Assembly: GCF_015074785.1 (NCBI RefSeq)
Contig: NZ_CP042464.1
Coordinates: 2,601,001 to 2,665,000, forward strand
Length of the DNA stretch: 64,000 nucleotides
Reading direction: 5' to 3'
Source: Segatella copri
GTDB lineage: Bacteria > Bacteroidota > Bacteroidia > Bacteroidales > Bacteroidaceae
The notes below the pieces were generated by a model. It saw only the letters and a program-made list of their open reading frames with translations. It searched no databases and had not been told where the DNA came from. The first letter of the stretch is position 1. Each line of letters opens with the position of its first letter. Below, one piece after another: positions 1 through 9,222 of this stretch. The translations under genes and the position numbers were made by a program.

Positions 1-3000
1 GCCAGATGGCACCATCCCACTCACACTTTCCTACTCCATGAGAGCGGAACTGCGGATGGCGGCGCTCTGCGGTGGTTTGTCCGTAAGGAGCAGAGAAGCC
101 CTTGCTGTCTGCTGCCTGTTTCCATGCCTCAGCAAACTTCGCCTCATCGGCAGGGAGATTGAAATACCAAGGCAGGAAACCGATTGCCTCGCGCACCTTT
201 GCTGATACTGCAGCATCGCCACTAGGCTGGAAACTTCTCTTCGTGGCTACCTTCTTCGCCTCGCCGGCATTCGGCTTATACACCTCGAAGAACTGATGGT
301 CGGCATCCCAGAGTTGGGTTTCTACCAGATGCTTCAGAGTATCTGCCTTAGCCTCATACTTCCTAGCCAAGTCCTGATAGCCGATGGTCTTTGCCATCTG
401 GGCGATGCCCATTGCATTGCCATACATATAACTGTTGATGCTAGGACGGGCATTCTTTTCTCTTCTGCCGCCACTCATGGTCTCTTCCATCGCATCACGC
501 ACATCATACTGCCAGTAGAGTCCGTTGCTCCAGCGGTGGTCATCCCACAGCTGATACTCCTTGTCCAGGTCGTTCAACAACGACTTAAACTCCTTCCAGT
601 TACCGTCTACGAGATAGCGCTCCCAGATAGAGGCAGGCATCCAACTGCTATAGAAATTGATCTTAGCCATCGGCTTGCCACCATTGCCATGATACCAGGT
701 ATTCAAGATGCCGTCGAGATACTTTCCATCACGAATCCAACGACTCTCGTGGATATGATGTCCCACTCCAGAGGCGATGAGATTGTACTTGTCGGCATAG
801 CTGCGAGGAACGAGAAACTCGGTCATCGCATAGCCTACAGGTGTATTTTCGATATGCTTGCGGAGCGTCCACCAGCGAAAATAATACATCTCCTCGAAGT
901 TGCGCTGCGGACAGTCGAAGAGGGGCACATTCTGCTTCATCCAGTCCCATGCCTGCGCATTCGGGATGGCAGAAGCATGGAGAACCTCCGGCTCCATTGC
1001 ATTGAAATCGTCTACATAATGCTTGTAATCTGCGATCTTGAGCACAGCCGAACCGGCATCAGCACCTAGACTCACGGTCTTGACATGAGCGATGCGGTAG
1101 AGGGCGGTGGTATCGGTATCACCGGCATGCTCCAAAGTACCGAACCAGTCGGCAGGAGTGTCGATGGTAGGGAAGGTACGGAGGTCGCCGGTACGGAAAC
1201 GGATACGCTCTATCTGATGCACAGGTGCGTAGAAGATGCGCTTGGTACTCTTGCTCTGCAATGCCTTGCCATCTGCATCGAGTGTGCTCACGGTGAGGTT
1301 GAGTTGGCGGTGCTGGATATCCAATGTAGCTTCGAAACGATAGGTCTGGTCAGCCTGATAAGGCATCACATTGCCATATCTCGCTCCGTTCTTCACACGT
1401 ATCATTCCTTCTTTGTTCAGTTCGATGCGGGTGCAGGCGATGCCCTTCTCATCGAGGAATTCAATCTGCAGGGAACCGTTGCGGGTCTGAGCTGCCTGCA
1501 CATCGAAGGATGCCTTCAGGTAGGAAGAAGCTGGAATCTTGCGCTCTACACAGGCATAGTCGAACGGATCTTCATCCTTCAGTTCGAGCCACTCCTGACG
1601 GAGTGAAACCGGCGCCATCAGCGGAGAATAGATATTCCAGGTCTTGAGATCGCCGAGTTTCTGATACTGAGCGAAATCATCATCGGCATGGGCAGTAGCC
1701 ACGGTCTTTACCGGAACGGGTACATGCGCCACCCAGATATCTTCCTTGTTCATGGAATAGCTCACCCACATATCAGAATCCTTAGGAACGCCATTGCCTT
1801 CCTGGATGCCACGGACATACTGCGGACCACGACTCTTATAGTTGCCACCGTATCTCATCGGTGGTACTTCGCCACAAATCAGATTCAGCGTTTTATATTC
1901 CAATCCGTCACCACTCAGCGAGATGCCCAGCGGCCAGCGGTATTCAGACGGATTGTAGACGGTGGCATAGGTACCATCACTCAACCGCTGTCCCCAGATT
2001 TTGGCATTGCTGTTGACGAATCCCAGGGCACGGTTGGTAGTGGTATAGGTGTTGCAGCCATCCAAGCTCAGCGAGGTAAGGGCATGCTTCCACAGACTGG
2101 CTATTCTGCCATCCGGCAGGGTATAGTCGCAATAAGCCTTGTAACCATTGTTGACAGGTATCAGCTTTTCGCCTCTATCTGCCTCTTCCACCCATTGCAT
2201 GCGGTAACGTGGGTTGGCAAGGATTTCCTCGCAAGCCGCTCTTACCGCCTTGGATGCTTTTTTATAATTAGGATAATCGGTATTCTTCTCATTGAATCCG
2301 TGGTTGTAATAGATAAAATAGATAGGTCCGAGCGAACCGTCTTTCTTCACCTCTCTCACCACACGGCCGATGCCGTTGCCATCGTTCGGGTCGTCCTTCC
2401 GGTCCAATGCCACACCATAGTTTCCGGTAGCCAGAAGGATGCCGCCCTTGGATACATACCAGCCCACACGCTGGTGCATGATTGCCTTCAATGGTTTCTG
2501 CTTGTAGACATCAGGATATTGCAGTTCCGGTTTCGGCTGGTATTTCGCCTTTCTGAAATCGGCTGGCACATCATATTCAGGGAAGAGAATCTGTGGCTGG
2601 CTCCAGTTATATCCGTCCTCAGAAACCTGCATCAGGGTTCTCGATGGGGGTACATGCTCCTCAGCAGGATCGCTCAGGAAATGCATGTAGAACTTGCCAT
2701 TCCAATACGCCATCATCGGCTGGTGGTTATAGGTCCAGCCCCCGCCATTTGCCTGAGAAGGATGCTCGCGGTTGGCACGGAGCGTCTGGATATTGTGAAC
2801 TCCTACCACTGGCGACAAGGCTCCGTCATGACGAGACGGATCTGCCATCGTGGTTCCGGTATAGTGGATGCGGTCCTGCTCCAGCAAAGCATTCACGATG
2901 CGTTCCGGAGCACGGAAGATGGTGCCGTGCTTGTGGTTCTTCGGCACACTCACCTGCTGGCTCACATCGGTGAAATGAACGAAATCCTTGGTAAAATGAG

Positions 3001-3811
3001 CGCCGAAATCGAAGAGGCGGTAACGATCGTAATAAATGAGATAACCATTGCCCAGCGGACTGTTCTTAGGCAGTTTGACGGTGGTTGGTCCTTCCATGAA
3101 ATTGCCGGTGAACGGTTCAGAAGCCTTGCTCCACGGTCCCATCGGGTTCTTGGCAAAAGCCACCTTGATATTGCGGGCATTGCGGGTATTATCCTTCAAT
3201 ACCATCACATAATCGTTCTTACCACGCTTCAGCAGAGTGGCATCTATGCAACTGAATCCCGGATCTATCAGGAGCTTGCCCTTGGTCCATGTCTTAAAAT
3301 CCTTGGTTACGGAATAGTAGAGACGGTGATTGTTCTTCTCGTCTTCGATACCCAGGGCGAAGTGCTGGCTAGGCACACACGATGCCCATACCACCATTGC
3401 CTGGTGGCGGTCTTCATCCCAGAAGAGTTCCGGTGCCCATACGTTCACCGTGGTAGGATCGTCCATCACCTCGATGAATTTCGGTTCGCTCCAATGCATC
3501 AGGTCGCGACTCTCGGCATAACCGAAGCCACGGTCGCCCCGCCAGCTGCTGGTCCATACCAGATGGAACACACCGTCTGGGGTATGGATGATGGAAGGGT
3601 CGCGCATCACTTTCTGCTTGCCTACCTTAGGAGCCAGGAAGGTGCCCGGAATACTGTCCCAATGGACAGCATCCCTACTATAGATGAACCGCAAGCCGTC
3701 GGTTGCCGGCTCGTGGAAAGAGGTTGACACATAAAGATCCTGTGCCTGGACTGCAAAGCCCAAGGACAGCAACCATAAGATGATGAACAGTTTATTCTTT
3801 ATCTTTATCAT
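1..3811 (-). CDS. Secreted GH43-like/MGH1-like glycoside hydrolase, 3' end outside window
   Basis: One open frame runs from an ATG at 3811 down to the window edge (about 1270 codons, no stop), so the C-terminus is missing. The N-terminus is a signal peptide (MIKIKNKLFIILWLLSLGF, then AVQAQ). The next 300 or so residues resemble a five-bladed GH43 propeller, with RDPSIIHTPDG, WAPELFWDED and a late FRAPERI motif. A middle section has sialidase-like sequence (NHQPMMAYWNGKFYMHF, QVSEDGYNWSQP). The last 350 visible residues look like an alpha/alpha-toroid of the MGH1-like type, ending near HGVGKCEWDGAIW. It probably acts on polysaccharide in the periplasm or at the surface; the substrate cannot be read from sequence. 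No SusC/D genes are visible in the window. Fold assignment is by recognition of motifs, not by a search. Confidence 0.8.
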   Translation of the reverse strand, partial: MIKIKNKLFIILWLLSLGFAVQAQDLYVSTSFHEPATDGLRFIYSRDAVHWDSIPGTFLAPKVGKQKVMRDPSIIHTPDGVFHLVWTSSWRGDRGFGYAESRDLMHWSEPKFIEVMDDPTTVNVWAPELFWDEDRHQAMVVWASCVPSQHFALGIEDEKNNHRLYYSVTKDFKTWTKGKLLIDPGFSCIDATLLKRGKNDYVMVLKDNTRNARNIKVAFAKNPMGPWSKASEPFTGNFMEGPTTVKLPKNSPLGNGYLIYYDRYRLFDFGAHFTKDFVHFTDVSQQVSVPKNHKHGTIFRAPERIVNALLEQDRIHYTGTTMADPSRHDGALSPVVGVHNIQTLRANREHPSQANGGGWTYNHQPMMAYWNGKFYMHFLSDPAEEHVPPSRTLMQVSEDGYNWSQPQILFPEYDVPADFRKAKYQPKPELQYPDVYKQKPLKAIMHQRVGWYVSKGGILLATGNYGVALDRKDDPNDGNGIGRVVREVKKDGSLGPIYFIYYNHGFNEKNTDYPNYKKASKAVRAACEEILANPRYRMQWVEEADRGEKLIPVNNGYKAYCDYTLPDGRIASLWKHALTSLSLDGCNTYTTTNRALGFVNSNAKIWGQRLSDGTYATVYNPSEYRWPLGISLSGDGLEYKTLNLICGEVPPMRYGGNYKSRGPQYVRGIQEGNGVPKDSDMWVSYSMNKEDIWVAHVPVPVKTVATAHADDDFAQYQKLGDLKTWNIYSPLMAPVSLRQEWLELKDEDPFDYACVERKIPASSYLKASFDVQAAQTRNGSLQIEFLDEKGIACTRIELNKEGMIRVKNGARYGNVMPYQADQTYRFEATLDIQHRQLNLTVSTLDADGKALQSKSTKRIFYAPVHQIERIRFRTGDLRTFPTIDTPADWFGTLEHAGDTDTTALYRIAHVKTVSLGADAGSAVLKIADYKHYVDDFNAMEPEVLHASAIPNAQAWDWMKQNVPLFDCPQRNFEEMYYFRWWTLRKHIENTPVGYAMTEFLVPRSYADKYNLIASGVGHHIHESRWIRDGKYLDGILNTWYHGNGGKPMAKINFYSSWMPASIWERYLVDGNWKEFKSLLNDLDKEYQLWDDHRWSNGLYWQYDVRDAMEETMSGGRREKNARPSINSYMYGNAMGIAQMAKTIGYQDLARKYEAKADTLKHLVETQLWDADHQFFEVYKPNAGEAKKVATKRSFQPSGDAAVSAKVREAIGFLPWYFNLPADEAKFAEAWKQAADSKGFSAPYGQTTAERRHPQFRSHGVGKCEWDGAIW

Positions 3812-3900
3812 TGTTCTAGAGTTTGTTTCTAATGATTATAGAATAAAGACGCAAGACGCTCCGTTTTGTAACGTCACTATTAAAAAATAAGTTAAACATT

Positions 3901-3932
3901 TTGGCTGTTTTGCCATAATGTTGTACTTTTGC
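3901..3932 (+). promoter_or_regulatory. Promoter of recG
   Basis: A -33 TTG (3901-3903), a 20-bp spacer and the -7 box TACTTTTGC (3924-3932) match the Bacteroidota sigma-A pattern. The predicted start of transcription falls about 7 bp further on, practically at the chosen ATG (3939), so the recG mRNA may be leaderless or nearly so. Confidence 0.7.
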
Positions 3933-3938
3933 ATCATT

Positions 3939-6035
3939 ATGAATAGTATTTTAGACCAAGACATCATGTTCCTGCCAGGGGTAGGACCCAAGAAGAAAGA
4001 GATACTGAGCAAGGAGCTCGGCATCAACTCTTATAGTGACCTGCTGGAATACTATCCATATAAATATGTAGACCGCTCCAAGGTTTTCCACATCAGCGAA
4101 CTCAATGCCGACATGCCCTTTGTACAACTCAAAGGCAAGATACTCAGCTACGATGAGATAGATACCGGCAAGCGCAACAAGCTGCTGGTAGCCCATTTCT
4201 CAGACGGCTACGGTGTGGCTGACCTCATCTGGTATCGCGGCGCCCAATACATCATGAAGACCTATAAGGTGGGAACCGAATATCTCGTTTTCGGAAAGCC
4301 AACCGTCTTCAACGGCAGATTCCAGTTTACCCATCCCGATATGGACGATGCCACCAATCTCCAGATTTCAGAGATGGGCATGCAACCCTACTACTCGCTT
4401 ACCGAGAACCTGAGGAAGCGTGGCTACACCTCACGTTCCATAGAGAAGATGACCAAGCAGTTGGTCACCATCCTTCCTCCTCTTCCCGAAACGCTGCCAA
4501 GCCATATCGTAGACCGTCTGCATCTGGTTTCGCGCGATGCAGCCATTCGCATGATTCATTATCCGCATTCCCATCAGGAGATGCAGAAAGCACAGGTACG
4601 CCTTAAATTTGAGGAACTCTTCTATGTGCAGCTTAATATAATAAGGTATGCCACCGACCAGCGCCGCAAGTTCAGGGGCTATGTCTTCAACCGCATCGCC
4701 GATATCTTCAACGGGTTCTATGCCCATCATCTGCCCTTCGAACTGACAGGGGCCCAGAAACGGGTGATGCATGAAATCAGAGCCGATATGTGCAGCGGCA
4801 GACAGATGAACCGTCTTCTGCAGGGTGATGTAGGTTCAGGTAAGACGCTCGTGGCACTCATGACCATGCTCATTGCGCTGGATAACGGTTATCAGGCATG
4901 TATGATGGCACCTACCGAAATTCTTGCCGAGCAGCATCTGCAAACCATCTGCGACTTCCTGCAGGGAATGGACATCCGGGTAGAACTGCTCACTGGCATC
5001 GTAAAGGGAAAGAAGAGAGAAAAGATTCTTGCCGACCTGGCTACGGGCGACATCCAGATTCTGGTAGGCACCCATGCCATCCTCGAAGACCCGGTGGTTT
5101 TCAGAAGATTAGGCGTAGCCGTCATCGATGAGCAGCATCGCTTCGGTGTGGCGCAGAGAGCCAAGCTGTGGAACAAGAGCGAGAATCCGCCTCATATCCT
5201 CGTGATGACCGCCACTCCTATCCCCCGCACCCTCGCCATGACCATTTATGGTGACCTGGACGTGAGCGTGATTGATGAACTGCCACCGGGCAGAAAACCG
5301 ATACAGACGCTACATAAGTTTGATACCCAACTCACCAGCCTCTATCAGAGCATCCGCCGCCAGATTAATCTCGGCAGACAGGTATATATCGTCTTTCCGC
5401 TGATCAAGGAAAGTGAGAAGAGCGACCTGAAGAATCTGGAAGAAGGTTACGAAACGCTGAAACAGGCATTCCCGGAATTCAAATTGAGTAAGATTCATGG
5501 CAAGATGAAATCTGCTGAAAAGGAGGTAGAGATGGAGCAGTTTATAAAGGGCGAAACACAGATTCTCGTTGCCACCACCGTAATAGAAGTAGGTGTAAAT
5601 GTGCCCAATGCTTCTGTGATGGTTATCCTGGATGCACAGCGCTTCGGTCTGTCCCAGTTGCACCAGCTGCGAGGCCGTGTAGGAAGAGGCTGCGACCAGA
5701 GCTACTGCATTCTGGTAACCAACTATAAGCTTTCAGAAGAAACCCGCAAACGTATTGATATCATGTGCGATACGAACGACGGTTTCCGTATCGCCGAGGC
5801 CGACTTGAAACTCCGTGGTCCCGGCGACTTGGAGGGAACGCAGCAGAGCGGCATGGCTTTCGACCTGAAGATAGCGAATATAGCCAGAGACGGCCAGCTG
5901 GTACAACTGGCGCGCACAGAAGCACAGGAAATCATCGACAACGATCCCGAATGCAATGCTCCTCATAACGCCCTGCTCTGGAACCGCCTCAAGGAATTGA
6001 AGAAAACCCATATCAACTGGGCAGCCATCAGCTAA
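3939..6035 (+). CDS. recG: ATP-dependent DNA helicase RecG
   Basis: RecG is a superfamily 2 helicase that reverses stalled forks and remodels branched DNA. The protein (698 aa from this start) opens with the wedge region (DIMFLPGVGPKKKEIL). It then has Walker A (LLQGDVGSGKTLVALM), a DEQH box (AVIDEQHRFGVAQR), TATPIPRTLAM and a C-terminal QLRGRVGRG motif, all typical. Length is normal for the family. An in-frame upstream start at 3918 exists, but it lies inside the promoter, so the ATG at 3939 is preferred. It forms a single-gene unit, followed 124 bp later by a small unknown gene. Confidence 0.97.
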   Translation: MNSILDQDIMFLPGVGPKKKEILSKELGINSYSDLLEYYPYKYVDRSKVFHISELNADMPFVQLKGKILSYDEIDTGKRNKLLVAHFSDGYGVADLIWYRGAQYIMKTYKVGTEYLVFGKPTVFNGRFQFTHPDMDDATNLQISEMGMQPYYSLTENLRKRGYTSRSIEKMTKQLVTILPPLPETLPSHIVDRLHLVSRDAAIRMIHYPHSHQEMQKAQVRLKFEELFYVQLNIIRYATDQRRKFRGYVFNRIADIFNGFYAHHLPFELTGAQKRVMHEIRADMCSGRQMNRLLQGDVGSGKTLVALMTMLIALDNGYQACMMAPTEILAEQHLQTICDFLQGMDIRVELLTGIVKGKKREKILADLATGDIQILVGTHAILEDPVVFRRLGVAVIDEQHRFGVAQRAKLWNKSENPPHILVMTATPIPRTLAMTIYGDLDVSVIDELPPGRKPIQTLHKFDTQLTSLYQSIRRQINLGRQVYIVFPLIKESEKSDLKNLEEGYETLKQAFPEFKLSKIHGKMKSAEKEVEMEQFIKGETQILVATTVIEVGVNVPNASVMVILDAQRFGLSQLHQLRGRVGRGCDQSYCILVTNYKLSEETRKRIDIMCDTNDGFRIAEADLKLRGPGDLEGTQQSGMAFDLKIANIARDGQLVQLARTEAQEIIDNDPECNAPHNALLWNRLKELKKTHINWAAIS

Positions 6036-6159
6036 AGCAGCAAGCAAAAGCAGTTCCTGCTATCAGAAAGCAAGGCTAAAAGGTGGCTTCAGCTATCAAG
6101 CAGCCTCACCCCCGTTCCAGGCGATTCCATCGCCTGTCCCAAAAGTAAAAAGTATAATT

Positions 6160-6480
6160 ATGGATAGAAGAAGAAAGCCGGCTATCAGGGAGCCGCGACC
6201 AGAAATATCCCTGGAAGAAATGAGAGCCATTCTCGAAAACATTACAGAAATAGAAAGCGCAACAGGCATCAGATACGTCAAACTGCATGTCACGGCAAAG
6301 ATGATTATCGGTATCAGAGAGTCATCGGGTAAGGAATTTACCATCAATCTCAACGACCTCTACCGCGCTTATCAGGAATGCCTCAGATTCACCAGTCCGG
6401 AGGTAAAAAAGTATATTTTCATGGGGCATTCTCCTGCCGTGGCTCTGTTGAGAATGCTACAAAATCATGAAACGTGCTAA
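6160..6480 (+). CDS. Small hypothetical protein
   Basis: An open frame of 106 codons with normal Bacteroidales codon use, on the same strand as recG and 124 bp downstream. The product is soluble, charged and basic at its start (MDRRRKPAIREPRPEISLEE), with mixed helix and strand character and no signal peptide or membrane segment. I do not recognise a family. The frame is not a shadow of another gene, which supports it being real. It may be cotranscribed with recG, since no TAnnTTTGC box was seen directly upstream. Confidence 0.6.
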   Translation: MDRRRKPAIREPRPEISLEEMRAILENITEIESATGIRYVKLHVTAKMIIGIRESSGKEFTINLNDLYRAYQECLRFTSPEVKKYIFMGHSPAVALLRMLQNHETC

Positions 6481-6566
6481 AAGTCAACTCCTTGCATCTT
6501 ATTTTCCTAATGTAAGTTAAAAATAAGGCTAGGGCGTTAAATATCGCCCTTTTGGCTTTAACAACT

Positions 6567-6598
6567 TTGGTTTTTTGAAGTATTTTTGTTATATTTGC
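6567..6598 (+). promoter_or_regulatory. Promoter and structured leader of the M23 peptidase gene
   Basis: TTG (6567-6569), a 20-bp spacer and TATATTTGC (6590-6598) form a full Bacteroidota promoter. The leader is long, about 110 nt before the ATG at 6716. Its first part can fold into a two-part hairpin: AAAACCGCT pairs with AGTGGTTTT (one G-U), and inside it AAGGC pairs with GCCTT around an ATTT loop, between about 6613 and 6650. Confidence 0.7.
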
Positions 6599-6715
6599 AA
6601 CGTCTACATAACAAAACCGCTGTATGAAGGCATTTGCCTTAGTGGTTTTTGCAGAGTTTTTTGTATGATTCTGCGCTGTTGACACGAACCTAAAAAAGAA
6701 AATAGAAAAAGTAGT

Positions 6716-7666
6716 ATGAGTTTAAAAAAGAGTATAAAGAAAATTTCGGTCGTTGCATTGTTGGCGCTAACAGTTTCTCCCGTTTGCGGACAAGATCTGT
6801 TGGCAAGACAGGCACCTGTAGACCACAGAATGAAATCGCTCGACACACTCGCTGTGTCGCATTATCGAATGATTGAAGACAGAGAGAACCCTGCAGCCGA
6901 GCTGTATGAGGATTTCTCTAACAAGTACGCTCACAGGGCTACAACCTTGCCTGAGCACTTCCGCATCGATCTCCGTCATTTCTGCATGCCAACTCCTAGT
7001 CGCGTTGTCACAAGTAACTTCGGTTACCGTGCTAGCTTTGGCCGCCAACATAAAGGTATGGACATCAAGGTTTATATTGGCGACTCAATCCGCTCAGCCT
7101 TTTCAGGCAGAGTTCGCATCGTAAGATATGAAGGTGGTGGTTACGGTAAGTACATCGTGATTCGTCACAACAACGGTTTGGAGACTATCTATGGTCACCT
7201 CTCTAAGCAGCTCGTTACTGAGGGCGAAGAGGTAAGAGCCGGCGATGTGATTGGCTTGGGTGGTAACACGGGTAGAAGTACCGGTTCGCATCTCCACTTT
7301 GAGACCCGTCTCTGTGGTGTGGCTCTGAACCCGGCACTCTTCTTCGACTTCCGCAACCAGGACGTTACAGGCGACTTCTACAGTTTTAACCGTGATACCT
7401 ACGAAAGCGAATCAGCTGATGCCAATGCTGCCCGCGGCAAGGTTGGCAACGGCGGTTACACCAGAGAGCAGGTTAACGGCGGCGAAGCGGGAAGATACAA
7501 CGAATTGCCTGCTGGCCACGAGAAGCTCTACCACAAGGTGAAGCCAGGCGAAACGCTTAGTTCTATCGCTGAAAAGCGTGGCGTAACTGTAGAGCAGATT
7601 TGCAGACTCAACGGCTACCGCAAAGACAAGAAGGTTAGTGTAGGACAGATTATCAGATACGTATAA
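6716..7666 (+). CDS. M23 family metallopeptidase with LysM domain
   Basis: A secreted peptidoglycan endopeptidase of 316 aa. A signal peptide (residues 1-25, ending SPVCGQ) is followed by a spacer. The LytM/M23 domain (about residues 95-215) carries the zinc-binding HKGMD and the HLHFE motif, plus YGHLSKQLV. A C-terminal LysM module (about 268-315, YHKVKPGETLSSIAEKRGV) should bind peptidoglycan. All metal ligands are present, so it is probably active rather than an EnvC-like activator. It has its own promoter and ends at a strong hairpin terminator shared with the convergent rseP. Confidence 0.93.
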   Translation: MSLKKSIKKISVVALLALTVSPVCGQDLLARQAPVDHRMKSLDTLAVSHYRMIEDRENPAAELYEDFSNKYAHRATTLPEHFRIDLRHFCMPTPSRVVTSNFGYRASFGRQHKGMDIKVYIGDSIRSAFSGRVRIVRYEGGGYGKYIVIRHNNGLETIYGHLSKQLVTEGEEVRAGDVIGLGGNTGRSTGSHLHFETRLCGVALNPALFFDFRNQDVTGDFYSFNRDTYESESADANAARGKVGNGGYTREQVNGGEAGRYNELPAGHEKLYHKVKPGETLSSIAEKRGVTVEQICRLNGYRKDKKVSVGQIIRYV

Positions 7667-7678
7667 AAGAATAAACTC

Positions 7679-7723
7679 AAAAAAAGAGGGTGTGTCATAA
7701 ATTAATGACCACCCTCTTTTTTT
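7679..7723. terminator. Bidirectional terminator between M23 gene and rseP
   Basis: A tract of A, then GAGGGTGTGTCAT, a short loop, ATGACCACCCTC and a T tract form a hairpin that works in either direction. It sits between two convergent genes. The arm GAGGGTGTGTCATAA resembles the arms of the palindrome at 56486-56586 and the half-copy near 29911-29930, so it may belong to a dispersed terminator-like repeat. Confidence 0.85.
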
Positions 7724-7751
7724 AGACCTTTATTTTCGCGATTCCCCGGCA

Positions 7752-9134
7752 TTACAAGATGCCGAAGAGTCGCAATACATCGTTCAGGTTGGCAACGACA
7801 AGCAGAAGAATCAGTATGCCGAAACCAATATACTCAGCACGCTCCATGAACTTATCGCCCGGTTTGCGACCTGTGATAATCTCATAGAGAAGGAAGAACA
7901 CATGTCCACCATCAAGAGCAGGGATAGGAAGAATGTTCATGAAAGCAAGAATGATACTCAGGAATGCTGTCATAAGCCAGAATGCATGCCAATCCCATAC
8001 AGATGGGAAGAGACTGCCCAGCGCACCGAAACCACCCAGACTCTTGGCGCCTTCCTTAGAGAAGACATACTTCATATCGCCCACATAACCGGCCAAGACA
8101 TTCCAGCCGTATTTGATGCCGGCAGGGAAACTCTCGAAGAAGCCATAGTTGACATGAGTAATCTTATAATCGAGCATGACAGGATGATTGTAGAAACCAA
8201 ACTTCACACCCTCTTCGGTAGACTTCAGGAGAACACTCGACTTGACGGTATCGCCAGAAGCCTTGAGATAAGTAACCTGAGCTGTAAGTGCTCTGGCACT
8301 ATCCTGCGGCGTCTCAGCCGAAGCAAGCACATCCTCTACTCTGCCCAATTCAATCTGAAATTCGTTGAAAGAGACTACCTTTTTATTATTAATAGCAAGA
8401 ATCTGATCACCCTTTGTCAAACCGAGTTTGCTGGCAGGTGAATCCTTCATCACACTATCAATCTGCAGCGGTACATACACATCTACGAAGCGAGGACTGC
8501 TCTTAATCATACTGAGCATGTCGAGATCACCTGGCAGATTAAGCGTCACCGGTTTGCCCTGACGGATGATATTGACCTGCTTAGCCTCAGAGAGATTACG
8601 ATACAGATCGCCATCAAAGGTCTTGAACTCACCCAGATCGGTGCTTACCAGAATATCCTTATCCTGGAAGCCCAATGCCTTTGCCTCGGTATTGAACTTC
8701 ATACCATAACTCATATCGCGGGTAGCCACATAATTGTCGCCCCAATGGAACAGAATCATGGAATAGATGAAGAGAGCCAGCACGAAGTTAACCAACACGC
8801 CACCTATCATGATGAGCAGGCGCTGCCATGCCGGTTTGCTGCGAAACTCGTATGGCTGTTCCGGCTGTTTCATCTGTTCGGTATCGAAACTTTCATCTAT
8901 CATACCCGAAATCTTACAATATCCTCCGAGCGGCAACCATCCCAAACCATAGGTAGTATCCGAATTCTTTGGCTTGAACTCGAAAAGATGGAACCAAGGG
9001 TCGAAGAACAGATAGAACTTCTCCACTCTTACACCAAAGAGTTTGGAGAAGAAGAAGTGTCCACCCTCATGGAGCAACACTAAGATGGAAAGCGACAGCA
9101 TCAGCTGCAACGCTTTAATCAAAAATACTTCCAT
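7752..9134 (-). CDS. rseP: RIP metalloprotease RseP (site-2 protease)
   Basis: An intramembrane zinc protease of 460 aa that cleaves membrane-bound anti-sigma factors or signal-peptide remnants. The zinc motif HEGGH starts at residue 22 in the first transmembrane segment, a PDZ domain lies around residues 225-260 (KLGLTKGDQILAINNKKV), and the second active-site motif is LDGGHVFFLLYEIITG near residue 400. It is the last gene of the minus-strand run tsaB-DUF4290-murA-rimM-dxr-rseP. Its start follows a leader made of AAAGTTC heptads that also precedes dxr and gmk. Confidence 0.96.
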   Translation of the reverse strand: MEVFLIKALQLMLSLSILVLLHEGGHFFFSKLFGVRVEKFYLFFDPWFHLFEFKPKNSDTTYGLGWLPLGGYCKISGMIDESFDTEQMKQPEQPYEFRSKPAWQRLLIMIGGVLVNFVLALFIYSMILFHWGDNYVATRDMSYGMKFNTEAKALGFQDKDILVSTDLGEFKTFDGDLYRNLSEAKQVNIIRQGKPVTLNLPGDLDMLSMIKSSPRFVDVYVPLQIDSVMKDSPASKLGLTKGDQILAINNKKVVSFNEFQIELGRVEDVLASAETPQDSARALTAQVTYLKASGDTVKSSVLLKSTEEGVKFGFYNHPVMLDYKITHVNYGFFESFPAGIKYGWNVLAGYVGDMKYVFSKEGAKSLGGFGALGSLFPSVWDWHAFWLMTAFLSIILAFMNILPIPALDGGHVFFLLYEIITGRKPGDKFMERAEYIGFGILILLLVVANLNDVLRLFGIL

Positions 9135-9182
9135 TTATTTACTTTGAACTTTGAACTTGGAACTTTGAACTTTATGATTAGC
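9135..9182 (-). repeat. AAAGTTC heptad leader, copy upstream of rseP
   Basis: Read on the minus strand, CTAATCATAAAGTTC is followed by further 7-bp units (AAAGTTC, CAAGTTC, AAAGTTC, AAAGTAA) that end at the rseP start codon. The same block starts the leaders of dxr and gmk. Confidence 0.85.
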
Positions 9183-9222
9183 CCTATATCCTACGTTCAT
9201 TTTAACTATTAACTATAAACTA

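Noticed and set aside
1688..3727. 679-codon open frame on the plus strand
   Set aside because: It is the shadow of the minus-strand glycosidase. The product is rich in His, Arg and Ile with no recognisable domain, whereas the minus frame shows a signal peptide and GH43 motifs.
6036..6159. tRNA or other structured RNA gene
   Set aside because: No cloverleaf, TTCGA loop or promoter is seen here. No tRNA was found in the other gaps either.
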